The notes beneath the pieces are model-generated. The model did no database searches. It had not been told where the DNA came from and was given only the letters and a program-made list of their open reading frames with translations. Both the position numbers and the translations under genes were made by a program. This document shows, in pieces, positions 25,190 to 34,991 of a stretch of 64,000 nucleotides of DNA. This stretch comes from Fasciolopsis buskii (taxonomy: Eukaryota > Platyhelminthes > Trematoda > Plagiorchiida > Fasciolidae): contig LUCM01009856.1 in NCBI GenBank assembly GCA_008360955.1, positions 1 through 64,000 of the forward strand, in the 5' to 3' direction. Every line of letters starts with the position of its first letter. Position 1 is the stretch's first letter.

Positions 25190-25340
25190 AATAAAGTGTA
25201 CATCATTTCTTAGGAAGGGGGTTGCGGCCAACACAGGCCTGCCAGGTAGAGACGTAGACGGGCGGTGGAAGAATTCGAACCCGCGAACTTGCGCGTTCGG
25301 CCACCGCCGGCTACGTATCTATGTAGCAAGATGGGTTCTA
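25190..25340 (-). mobile_element. tRNA-derived SINE-like repeat, copy A
   Basis: On the minus strand the sequence GCGGGTTCGAATTC resembles the RNA polymerase III box B (GGTTCGANTCC). It lies between GGCGGTGG and CCACCGCC, which are perfectly complementary like an acceptor stem. The 70 bases that follow align with the sequence after box B in the plus-strand copy at 43640-43780 (shared CCGCCxGTC, TAxCAGxCC, CCGCxxxxxCCTTCCT and AAATGATG). Two copies with the same tail and a Pol III-like head point to a SINE family. No hammerhead core was found in this copy. Confidence 0.5.
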
Positions 25341-25754
25341 ACTCACCGTTTGAAGGTCTTGAGCTATGCACTGAAAGGAAGACATGACACGTGAATCAAA
25401 CCACTAAACTCAAAGCATTACTTCTGTTATGAAAGTAATTTTAATCGTAGTTTACTTTCATTATTGGTATTACTTGTACTGAATGGACAAAACTGCAACT
25501 GACTCAGCGGTGCTACACACATCCCAAAGTGACCAGAATCGGTCAGAAGCAAGTATAAATTTACTGTTTTCGGCTGTTTTCTAGGCTTATTAACCAAGCT
25601 TCTTAAAGAGCTGATACGAAGTAGAAAGTAAAGCTCCCAATGATTAGTGAACTAGCACTAATCAATTCAGAATCCATGCCCTATATTCGAGTGCAAGATA
25701 ATGGGAAGAATTTGCAATCCAAAATAATAGTACCAACGTTTATCAGTCTTTCAG

Positions 25755-25773
25755 AATATATATATATATATAT
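25755..25773. repeat. Short (TA)n array
   Basis: Nine to ten TA units. Confidence 0.85.
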
Positions 25774-26104
25774 TGATATGTTTGTTGAAGTGGGATTGAA
25801 ATCAATAACAGAATCCGTCCTATCAGCAGCAAAAACATGGGAAAAGTTTCCAGGTGTAAGACGAGAAGTTAATTTTGATATGAAAATCGCAAAATCAATC
25901 GGAAACACATTTGAACCGAAAAACTTCCTTAACCATTTCTCGGCACTGTTGTGAACAGCTGATCTTGAGAAACGTTGTTGCGTCAAATTGGAACAGTAAG
26001 CCATATTTTATTTTTCAAATAGCTGTTTCTCCACCCAGAAGAATCAACGGTCAGAAAAGCTAACGAATTCCCGGGTGAATAGCGGAACAAAGCCAATCAT
26101 TCCA

Positions 26105-26345
26105 GACGCAAGGACTGGGTCAGCTAAATATTAAACAAGAATCTTTTTTCCACGAAATGGTTCAACACGTGATATCATCGCTCAGCTCACCGTTAAGAAA
26201 CCACAAAAGCACTGTACGGCTGTTTCATCCTTGTTAGGATTCATCAGTAGTGCTTATCTATGCGCCGCAACTGGGACGCGAACCCGGAACGAAAGAATCC
26301 AAGTCGAATCCTTCAGCCATTATGCGACCGAGCAGGCTCTCAGCA
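26105..26345 (-). mobile_element. tRNA-derived SINE carrying a hammerhead ribozyme-like core
   Basis: Read on the minus strand, the element begins with a tRNA-like head. A box A-like TCGCATAATGG (26327-26317; consensus TRGCNNARYGG) is followed 31 bases later by a box B-like GGGTTCGCGTCCC (26285-26273; consensus GGTTCGANTCC). About 20 bases further on comes a hammerhead-like core (26254-26208), then a tail. The tail (TTTCTTAAxGG, TGAGCGATGATATCAC) is shared with the copy at 29.49-29.61 kb, so this is a dispersed family. Pol III head plus hammerhead is the known layout of the schistosome Sm-alpha SINE-like family. Element ends are approximate and no target-site duplication was identified. Confidence 0.7.
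26208..26254 (-). ncRNA. Hammerhead ribozyme-like motif
   Basis: Minus-strand order: stem I strand AGCACT, then A, core CTGATGA, stem II ATCC / loop TAACAA / GGAT, core GAAA, a very short stem III (A-U and C-G pairs closing a four-base loop AGCC), cleavage triplet GTA, C, and stem I strand AGTGCT. Stem I has six perfect pairs and stem II four. All invariant core positions (CUGAUGA, GAAA, NUH) are present. Two features may lower activity: an A-C mismatch next to the cleavage site and the triplet GUA rather than GUC. A weak stem III is normal in SINE-borne hammerheads of schistosomes. Activity is not shown by sequence alone. Confidence 0.75.
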
Positions 26346-26349
26346 AGAA

Positions 26350-28104
26350 AACCGATGTCTAAGCATGCAACTTAGCGGATCGATAGCAAAGCTTACCTTA
26401 CATAGGACGATTTCAAAGAGGATCAGCGGTTTCTTATTCGCACTATAGGCCGGGCAAAATAGGTTGGCAAACAGTTGTAATGTTCGCATAAAACCATCGA
26501 TTTCCTGGTTGAATCACATTGTTCAAATACAAACTATGTGTACCGGGCATTGAGGATGCGAATAGTATACCCAAACTCATACACAATCCTTCTTTCTGTA
26601 TTTCTTTGATTGAAACATTGGAAGATAGCGCACACGCGAGATGTACGTTGGAGGACTTCGGTAAAAACGAACCATCGGCCGAAGAGGATAAAGGATTAAA
26701 ATCAGACTCTTCCAGTCGGACGCTTGAAAGACTGAGCAGCTAAAGTCAGCTTCGAGAAATGAATCATATTTGTTCTAAGGGTGCGCCTCTGGAACACAGG
26801 ATCGATGAGAAGTAATCGGCGATCGATAAAAAGAGTGGAAGACTGAGTGATTCTTTTTGATTGGCGTACAATAACCACTACATCATCAATTCGTATTTAT
26901 AATTTGAATAAACATACCAAACGGATTAGAATGAAAAATCCATGATCAAATCTTTTCAACAGAGATGAGCGCAATGACGTGGATAGGAATCCAGTAATGA
27001 AGCAGCAGGTTGCCAGGTGCGAAGCTTATTTGGTTTTTTGTTAAAGTCATGGTCACATTCAAAAGCATTATCACAAAAGAACGCCACAGAACAGTATTCA
27101 CTTGGTGCATGTTAGCAGCTGGAGATTGCCTTCGCGACATTATCCATCATGTGATATCGGCTGATAATAGGATAACCACGGAAGTGCTGTGCAGCTATTT
27201 TTCCCTCATTAATAACCGTCAGCAGTGTTTTAGCAATTGTTCAGTAATTGAAAACACGACCGGACAATTCGGAAGATACAAGGAAGTATATTCATCTGGA
27301 ATCTAAAACATCTTTTTGACTCGATTAAAAAATAAGAACATTTCCCCAGTAAGTCTGTTCTCAAGTCTTTAAATCGCACCATCGAATTTGATAGTTTCTT
27401 AGTTTAACAGGATGTGAATTGCTGAAGCGGCGGTCAAGTGTTAACGAATCTTATGCTCGGCATTTAGGACTTTGTCTGAAAATCAATTTGATGCGTTTAT
27501 TCTACATGCTGACTGTCATAGTGTGGTTCCGAGGACCAAATGGTTAATTGAATCTGAATAAGCTTGGCATAAATAACGAATCAATGCAAACCTAACCACT
27601 GCTAAAATAAACTGATGGCAAATTTAACATCATAAAACTGTCACTACAACAATCATTTCGTATTCAGTTTTACAAGGATGAAGATTCCGTGAACCAAACA
27701 ACCCTCCAGAACCAAACTGTTCTCCATAATTTTACGTTAGATTAAAGTGATACTGGCTCACCAATCAGCTTCATGGCCTTTTGGGAACGAACACGTGGCC
27801 GGTTCCGTTCATCTGACCATCGTGCAGCTTTTTTACAGCTATGACCGGCTTCCAAAAATATCACGCATTAGTTCAATAAAAAATAAAAAGGAATTCAAAA
27901 AGTATTGTTATTAGCAGAGAATGCATTTTTACAAGATCACTTGTCGAAATAAAATTCGCTTAGTAAAAGCGTACGCAAGTCACTATGTTCAATAGATGAA
28001 AACAAACAAATATCGAACGAAAGTTTTGCTAGAACAACATTACAAAATTAACAACGTTACCAAGAAAGGCAATGATGCTTCAAAATAATAAATGCGGAGA
28101 CGAA
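26350..28104. other. Stretch downstream of the transporter gene
   Basis: Open frames up to 98 codons (27010-27306, plus), none recognised. The part nearest 28104 should hold the 3' untranslated region of the minus-strand transporter; I saw no clear AATAAA close to its stop codon. Confidence 0.4.
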
Positions 28105-28830
28105 TCATCGACGCTTACAAAATAAAAATACCGGGGTCACAAGGAGTACACAAGAAATACCAATCGATATTATGGTGCCAGGAAGTATTGGAGCTTGCTT
28201 AAGACCATTTTCCAATGTGTTGAAGATTCCACTAATGGTATTCAATAAACCGTTCACGGTGCCGAAATTACGCAAGGGAAAAGCAATGAGGACAAAATTG
28301 ATGCAAGTTCCAAAAAGCAAAGAGCGGTACACAGAAAACAGGATGCAGGTGATAATGAAGGCTGCTTGCGACTTTACTAGTTGCAAGCAGCTGTACAAAA
28401 TTCCTGTGACTGCCATTATCAGGAATGCTGGTGCCATACTCTGCACATACATCCAGTATACTTCGTTGTCCGACAACAAACCCTTCCGTTCGATCAGCGC
28501 ACGCCCAATTTTTCGTTTGTAATACGTTTTAGAGTATACGAGAATGAGACCGGTGAACGGGGATACGGCAAATCCAGCCATGAACAGAAATGACGACATT
28601 GTTAGAAGTGAGTACATAGCAGGCTCGTCCCCGGGAAATGCATAAAGTAGTACAGGAACGAGTTGAGAAAAGAAATATGTAAGCCGAAACAGACCAAACA
28701 TGAACCAGAGTGCCACGGCTGCAAATGGTAATGATAAAATACAGCTTTTCAGTGTTGGAAATCGTTTATCCACAACTCTCTGGATACGGGCCTCTATGTT
28801 CACGACATCGGGTTCGTCACATTTTGGACT
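28105..28830 (-). CDS. Transporter exon, TM7-TM12 and stop
   Basis: The acceptor is GGTTTTTACACAG|AGTCC in phase 0, matching the donor of the preceding exon. The exon encodes 241 residues from SPKCDEPDVV to a basic end (FCKRR) and a TGA. The ATG at 28845 lies in intron sequence and is not the start. Confidence 0.85.
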   Translation of the reverse strand, partial: SPKCDEPDVVNIEARIQRVVDKRFPTLKSCILSLPFAAVALWFMFGLFRLTYFFSQLVPVLLYAFPGDEPAMYSLLTMSSFLFMAGFAVSPFTGLILVYSKTYYKRKIGRALIERKGLLSDNEVYWMYVQSMAPAFLIMAVTGILYSCLQLVKSQAAFIITCILFSVYRSLLFGTCINFVLIAFPLRNFGTVNGLLNTISGIFNTLENGLKQAPILPGTIISIGISCVLLVTPVFLFCKRR

Positions 28831-31027
28831 CTGTGTAAAAACCAATCACCGCATGAAATAGATTTAGGAAATTATATGGTCTTATCAGAAGTGAAAACTA
28901 TCGGAGAAATAAAAATTAGCTGAGTAGTTTCACTGACCAATTAGTTCAGAAGGAGTCAAATTTTCACAAAAAGGCACACCCTGAAGAATCAACTATTAAA
29001 AAGAAGCGATCTACCCAGGACCTAGACAGAAAGGTTGGACGTAAACTGCCAATGGTTATCACGAGAAACGTATTTTACACATTTTTCGTAGGCCACAGAC
29101 GTAATACGACAAATTTACGATCTCCAAATTAAAACAAGACTATTTTGCAGAGTCGTTGGTAAAACTAACTCGGTTATTTTCATCACCGTATGCACCACTA
29201 CTGACGTCAGCAAAGTTGAACAGCGGTGAGAAAATGAACCACAGAAGAACCTGGATTGGAATCACAAATGCCCTGATAACCTTGGCGGTTAAGGGCAGTT
29301 CGCTATCGCCCGGTCCATTGAGTCTCCGCGGCTTGAAAACAACCACGGGGCCAGAGCAATAAAAGGTAAATGGGACTACGCAGGAGAGGGACAAGCAAGA
29401 GGGGGAAAATGATAAACAATAACAAACCAACCGATTTTTTGGTGTTTTTACCGAAAACATTTTTGGTTGTTTTCCAATTGTCTTTAGAGAGAATGAGTGA
29501 TGATTCCTAACAAGGATGAAATAGCTGCACAGTGCTTACAAGATTTCTTAATGGACAGTTGAGCGATGATATCACATGGTGAATTATTCCATGAAGAACG
29601 AGTTCTATAGACAGGCTAAACAGCATTCGCGCAAACGACTTCGGTTCTCAACCATATCTCTCAGCGACTGCAACCAACAACAAACCTCATCTTCTGGGCC
29701 CCAAATATGAAGGCGGGAAGCACCAACCGTTTAATGGATCCCAGTGGCTGTACCCGGCAGCTACCATTAAACTCGCCGTTCAAGAGTGTCTAGAAAGTCA
29801 CAAGAACTTGATCATAAGTTGAAGGCAAACTATACTTGCATTCACAATGACCGCATATGATCACTAGTTTGCTCGTACGATAGCAGTATTTGAATAGAGT
29901 TAGTATAACAAATACCTCAGACGCGCAAGATTGTTTTCCTTTTGTTAACTTTGCCTACTATGCATCTTATGCGTGCAAGAACATGGAAGAACACAGCAAA
30001 ACTCAATTAGTTTGGTTCTAGAGGTTCTTTCAACCCTGAGTAGTGTGCATGAATTGTGACCCCGCTTTATAATCCACTGTGTCTTGCCGTAAGCAGTCTT
30101 GTGCTTCCGGAGCAGCCTGCTCCAACCAACTGCATGTATGCGAAGCATATTGCATTAACCATTCCTCGTATGTAATTACCGTGCAAAACAGACATAAGTA
30201 CAAATATTCACGGTTGCAAAGTTGGTCGTGATAGAAATCAGAAATAAGAAGTAAAGCAAAATTCCATCAACATAATCAGTAGGGAAAAAGCTTCTCACAG
30301 AACAATGCATTTACACATTAAGTTGGTGAAATTTGTACCTCTAGTTCAGTATCACCATAAGCAATTTCCACGTCAGCATTTTCCTCGGAAATTGATGGTT
30401 GCGCCATATCTGGGGCCCATTGAGTCATGACAAAGAGTCCCGTTGGAATGCCAAATATTAAGGATCCGATGGCAATAGCTATGAAGGAGCACTGGAGGGA
30501 GACTGTGTAAGAAATCCTTGCGATAACGAAAGTCACCACACTGGACGAATCGTACGCCCCAGAAAACATGGCTATCACAAGACCTTGAGCAGTTGGAAAC
30601 ATTAAGCTGATCTGATGATTGCACATCAGAGAAGAAACACTTCCTAATGCAACGAGCATTCCAGCAGGAAAAAGTAAAGGTGACGTTGTCTTGTTTGTGA
30701 ATGCAAACATCAAAGCCCCAGCAGAGTATAAACCAACTGACAGCAGTTTCACGAATCTCAAACCGACTTTGTCCATGAGAAAGCCAGTACCACTTATCAA
30801 AAGCATTTGCACATTGATCCATGAATTGAAGGCGTAGTCAATCATTTGTTGTTTTGTACAATTGGCATCGCCACAGTATTCCTCAAATATGCCCAGCTTC
30901 TTAAAGTTGCCTTTGAGAGCGTTGTACCCATAGTGAAATCCACTGAATAAAACCAGTTCAATAACACCGATGACAAGGTAAATCCACTTTCTGTGTCTCC
31001 ACGTGAAACAAGTGTCTAGGGACGTAC
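28105..31027 (-). CDS. SLC43-type major facilitator transporter, first coding exon not found
   Basis: A membrane transporter of the solute carrier 43 family, whose vertebrate members carry large neutral amino acids or purine bases by facilitated transport at the plasma membrane. Two exons join in frame (31027-30339 and 28830-28105) to about 470 residues with twelve hydrophobic segments, six per exon, so the central loop falls at the splice junction. Family signs are the TM1 segment followed by a cysteine-containing loop (EEYCGDANCT), FLMDKVGLR after TM2, MFSGAYDSSSVV in TM5 (GAFDSSS in vertebrate SLC43A3) and SVYRSLLFGTCINFVLIAF in TM10. Human SLC43A3 is 491 residues, so only a short N-terminal exon is missing. 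The closest paralogue (A1, A2 or A3) and the substrate cannot be told. Confidence 0.85.
29140..29330 (-). other. Exon-like segment inside the transporter intron
   Basis: An open frame reads ELPLTAKVIRAFVIPIQVLL and then WFIFSPLFNFADVSSG, a likely membrane helix, before a stop. It is preceded by TTGTTTTCAAG, which could act as an acceptor in the phase (0) needed after the TM6 exon. The helix loosely resembles the start of the TM7 exon (LPFAAVALWFMF against IPIQVLLWFIF). It could be a decayed duplicate of that exon, an alternative last exon giving a truncated six-to-seven-helix protein, or chance. A phase-0 donor candidate CGA|GTTAGT is weak. Not needed for a twelve-helix protein. Confidence 0.3.
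29328..29729 (-). mobile_element. RTE-like LINE, 5'-truncated 3' end
   Basis: From 29729 downwards the minus strand encodes VGASRLHIWGPEDEVCCWLQ and DMVENRSRLRECC, the C-terminal end of RTE-type ORFs, also seen in the element at 35.0-38.0 kb. The 3' untranslated part matches that copy down to gcttgaaaaca (29328-29342 against 34992-35004). A block of 26 bases (29435-29460) is identical to 35091-35116. The copy is interrupted by a SINE remnant. Confidence 0.75.
29488..29612 (+). mobile_element. SINE remnant with a degenerate hammerhead core, nested in the RTE fragment
   Basis: Plus-strand sequence aligned to the minus-strand SINE at 26.1-26.25 kb: ATTCCTAACAAGGATGAAAT against AATCCTAACAAGGATGAAAC, then ACAGTGCTT, TTTCTTAAxGG and TGAGCGATGATATCACxTGG. 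The core start is GTGATGA instead of CTGATGA (29497-29503) and the 5' stem I strand is lost, so the ribozyme should be dead. The tRNA-like head is absent (5' truncation). RTE sequence resumes on both sides, showing insertion into that element. Confidence 0.65.
30339..31027 (-). CDS. Transporter exon, TM1-TM6
   Basis: The acceptor is TTTCTTTCAG|GTACGTCC and the donor GAG|GTACAA, leaving phase 0 at the 3' end. The exon starts with two bases of a split codon and then reads TSLDTCFTWRHRKWIYLVIG. The only in-frame ATG (30845) lies after TM1, so the true start is in an upstream exon beyond 31030 that I could not identify. Confidence 0.85.
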
Positions 31028-33134
31028 CTGAAAGAAATTGGTTTATTCACATTCCACTGATATGATAGACTTTTTCTAGAGAGCCAACCAAAGCAGTTTC
31101 ACCGTGCCTGTTATTTTCAGTTGTTCTCAGTATTTACACGACAGAATTTACAGACCATGCCACCAGGAAAAATACATCATTCTCGTCTTAACTCTCCTTC
31201 ACCCAAAGCAACTGGCGAAGCGCGCAGTAAACTAAGCCATTCTCAGTTTCAAGCCAAAACATCAATGAAAGTTCCGTCAATGAGCCCTTGCATTTCAGTG
31301 ATTTTTCAGCGTAATGTTCAATCTGTTTATTACCTGCAAGCACAACCACCAATGTTTAAAAATAACTTTCCAAGCAGAGGTTGACATTTGTTGACCTAAT
31401 ATGCATAGCTCCTTTTCGCCTTGAATTCTGACTACTGAGAACATGACACAACTGGTCCACTCTGGCAATACACTTATCTCTTGATACTGTGAGATTACAT
31501 ACTAGTGCACCTCTATCCAGTGAAGGGACGAAAAAGCAAGTAATTTGTTACTCAAATAAAATAAAACGTAAGACGTAGTACTCACGACAAGGAATATGCG
31601 TTCTTTGGTGACAGATGATATATAATTCTTTTGGTGGATTTTGGACCTACAAAACTAGATCACATAAAGGATTTTTAAAGCCCCAAGCTATCGAAGTCCA
31701 ACTGCAAATATCACGGAATTAGAGCCTGGGACACAAAGGTAAGGACATCTTTAGATCGAATGATGACAGTTGTGTTATTTCGTTGACCTACTCTTTGGGA
31801 GCAGATAACGGTGACAAACGATAGCGTATGCAAACATGATATGAAAGCGGACAACAGTAGAATCACTAATTAAATTACCTGCCCCGACATAATTCACAAC
31901 GCGAGTGTATAGTAGTGTTTCATGCCACAACTTCTCCAGTCTCTTGATTTTAACAGCACTTAATACCAAATAGAATTAATCGAAATAGAAACGCCGTCGA
32001 GGAACTTCCAGGATTCCGGTAAATTTACCAACAAGGGGAGCCTCACCGGTCGCTGCCTTTCTCAGCAAGTTACACATTGCAATAGAAAGAATGCATGCAC
32101 AAGGTGGACAGAGAGTGGGCTTACATAGAGCGGGAAAGAAAAATCCCTGCAGTAGCCAACACCGAATAGCCCAGTTATACAGACGCACATGCTTTCCAAA
32201 ATCCTAATCACAAAAAAAGTGACAACAAGAATAGCACTGCTTGCGGTTTCCTGGCATATTCCTCATCATCCCTAGCCAGGTAAAAAAGACCTTTCCGGCC
32301 CCATCCAGCGAGATATGAGACATCTGTTTTACCTAGGATCTGCGAACAATGACTCAGTCCACGATTCCACCTTATCCGTCTATCTTTAAATGGCTTCATC
32401 TACTCCGCGAAAGCAACAAACTATGGGCCACAATGCGGTAGACAAGTGTTCGCAATGTGCGACATATGATCCAATCAGTGAGACCTATAGAGCAGAATTA
32501 TTGAATCTAAAACCTTCGTAACCGATGTCATATTTGCTTAAATGGATAACGTTTTTCATCGTCGTTTCCCGACTTACACTGAACTCCGGTCCATGAAAGA
32601 TTCAACACTTAGCGCCCACCTTACGTACCTTGAACTGGGACAGCACCAACGCCATTAATCAGTAAATGTCTCAGCCACCATAATACCAAGTTTTACCTAA
32701 GTGATCCACCAGTCATGAGACGGAGACTCGATCCACTCTAACCTGACATACACAAACACACACTGGGTAGAAACGGGACGTTGCGTTCCTAAAACACTTG
32801 CACAGACATGCACATACATGGGGAAGCACAAAACCATGAAAACAACTCACACAAACATACATGTGAACATCGATGGAAAATAAATGCATTGGATGGAGAC
32901 CATTCCCTCATAACATTCGATTTGGAACCTGCCTTGTGGAAGGGTACCCAAGGAAACTGAAACGTCGGCTCTTTAGAAACATTTCCGACCAAGCGGTTTT
33001 TTCTGCTTACTGAAAGTTTAAGAAGTCAGATTTTCAGTGAAAAAATTGGAAAGCATTCACCTATTAGTTACAATAAACTTCACTATAACACTACTGATTG
33101 GGGTCAATTTATCCAATATCATGAATGCAGTTTT

Positions 33135-33174
<40 letters not shown>

Positions 33175-34990
33175 AAACAACAAGAACCGGAGGGTCACTT
33201 TCGTCTTGTGTGTTGATAGACAAAGAATCGACAATAAATGAGCTGGGATGAGACACATCAGATGAGAAGAGATCAAAGCAGTGTCATCGCCTATTCGGGA
33301 GAAACCCTAGATTAGCTACGGAACAAGACTCTTGTTTTAATATGAAGAAAAATTCAGGCAAAACAGTTCAAAGGAAGAAAATCCATTAATACAAAAATAA
33401 GCTTCCCGAAAAATTATGACTTTAACTAAACACCCAGTAATAATAAAGAAGATAAGCTTTCGTCAAACCCTATCCAGCGACATCATTCACTGGTAACGTA
33501 GGAGACTTTGGATACCTTTGTGCGCAACCGTGTGTCTCGAAAATGGATTCTTTAGGCGGATGAGTAAACCCACCACTATATACATGGCACCGTATACCTA
33601 AGTCGAGTGTACCCGACTCCGATTTTATTGATAATCCACAAGACGATCATAGAAGAAACCAAAGCAGTTATATATCGAATTCAAAACCACGTACGTTCCT
33701 GATTCCAAAGCGGGCATCCTTCGGCAATTAGGGCAAATATTCCTTTATCTTTTGCATCCCCCTGGGTTGACACATTTTTAACCGCAAAAGTTATCACTGC
33801 CAACTGATCCAGCTTCTTCTGAACATCATATCCACGAACTGCGATTAAAACCTAGTCCCGTGTCGCATAGATAACGGCAACAGTGTTGTTTGTGGGTGAA
33901 CATATAGTTAGGAGCCTAATAAAAAGCTGATATCAGAATGATTCGATGCAAGTTGCATATCTGATAGATACTGTTTCATAGCGGCTGTCCACTCAGTCAG
34001 TGTAAATAAGCTACACTTTCAACCAACTGAGACGATACGAAAACTCATCAGGGGAAGAGTTGCACCCATGCAGAAAATGTGAAGAGACTTCTGCAAACAC
34101 TCAATCGATTCTATTTCGCGGTCGTTATCTCTGATTTCCACCAACTCTAGTGAGAAAGATAAAATCGAGCAGACAAGGTTCATTCATTAATCAAAACCAC
34201 ATCGCTTATATTATTCTCTGGTGAGCAACACTCACTGACTGAATATTCTGCCAACTAATTCAGTCCCTCAACACTCATCAAATTTCTCATGCAGCGTTTT
34301 TGCTCTGGTAATCGACTGGTAAAATCAGCCCGAAGTCGCAGCAGCTTTGTTGATATCCAAACGGGGCAAATGTTATGATGAGTCAATACCTACTACCCTT
34401 ACACTGTGCAGACAAAACGAAACAGCTTTAGGGTATTTCCGTGTGTAGCATCAATAGGAACTAGACTAAGGAAAAAAATAGGACTACTATTGTTTGCAAA
34501 CATTCAAGTTATCTTAAAGAAATGCAAGATCGTTGCTGAATTAGTTGGGCCGAAAAATGGACTCGATGCTACTCTTGTAAAAATCCACTCAGACATCACT
34601 GTCCAATTCTATCAATGACAGAGCAAAAGATCCACATTTAGGCACAAATGCCCACTGGGAATCTTACACTAACCACATAACTGATTTGTCCAAATTACCA
34701 AACGAGCCGCCGTTGTTCGGAATTGAGGACTGCGGCCCATGTTAATTCAGTCAGACCGAAATAAAAAGCGTCATCAGAAGGCATAAACACAAAGTGACTA
34801 GTAGAAGACGCGGACCACTTTCTTCGTTCCGTCTAGTGTCAAGGTAGGCAAGCTTTCAACCTAGATAAAGTCAACTTTCTACACTAATCGAATAAGGAAC
34901 ATACGAGGAAAACTTTCGAGGCCCAATTCTGTAAATACGTATATACATAAATATATATGTGCGTATCAAAGCGTATATGCATATATTACA
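31028..34990. other. Upstream of the transporter; first exon not located
   Basis: The missing first coding exon and promoter of the minus-strand transporter should lie here. Minus-strand frames at 31976-32188 and 32208-32399 are open but show no link to SLC43. The only clear repeat is the CAA array at 33135-33174. Confidence 0.4.
33135..33174. repeat. (ACA)n microsatellite
   Basis: About thirteen ACA units, the last imperfect. Confidence 0.95.
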
Positions 34991-34991
34991 C

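Larger units (their letters stand above)
28831..30338 (-). other. Transporter intron with nested mobile elements
   Basis: This 1508-bp intron begins GTACAA and ends ACACAG. It contains an exon-like segment (29330-29140) and an RTE 3' fragment (29729-29328) interrupted by a SINE remnant (29488-29612). The stretch 29730-30338 shows nothing else I recognise. Confidence 0.75.

Noticed and set aside
31976..32399. First exon of the transporter or a separate gene
   Set aside because: The two minus-strand frames have no SLC43-like start and no splice site in the right phase to join the acceptor at 31028.
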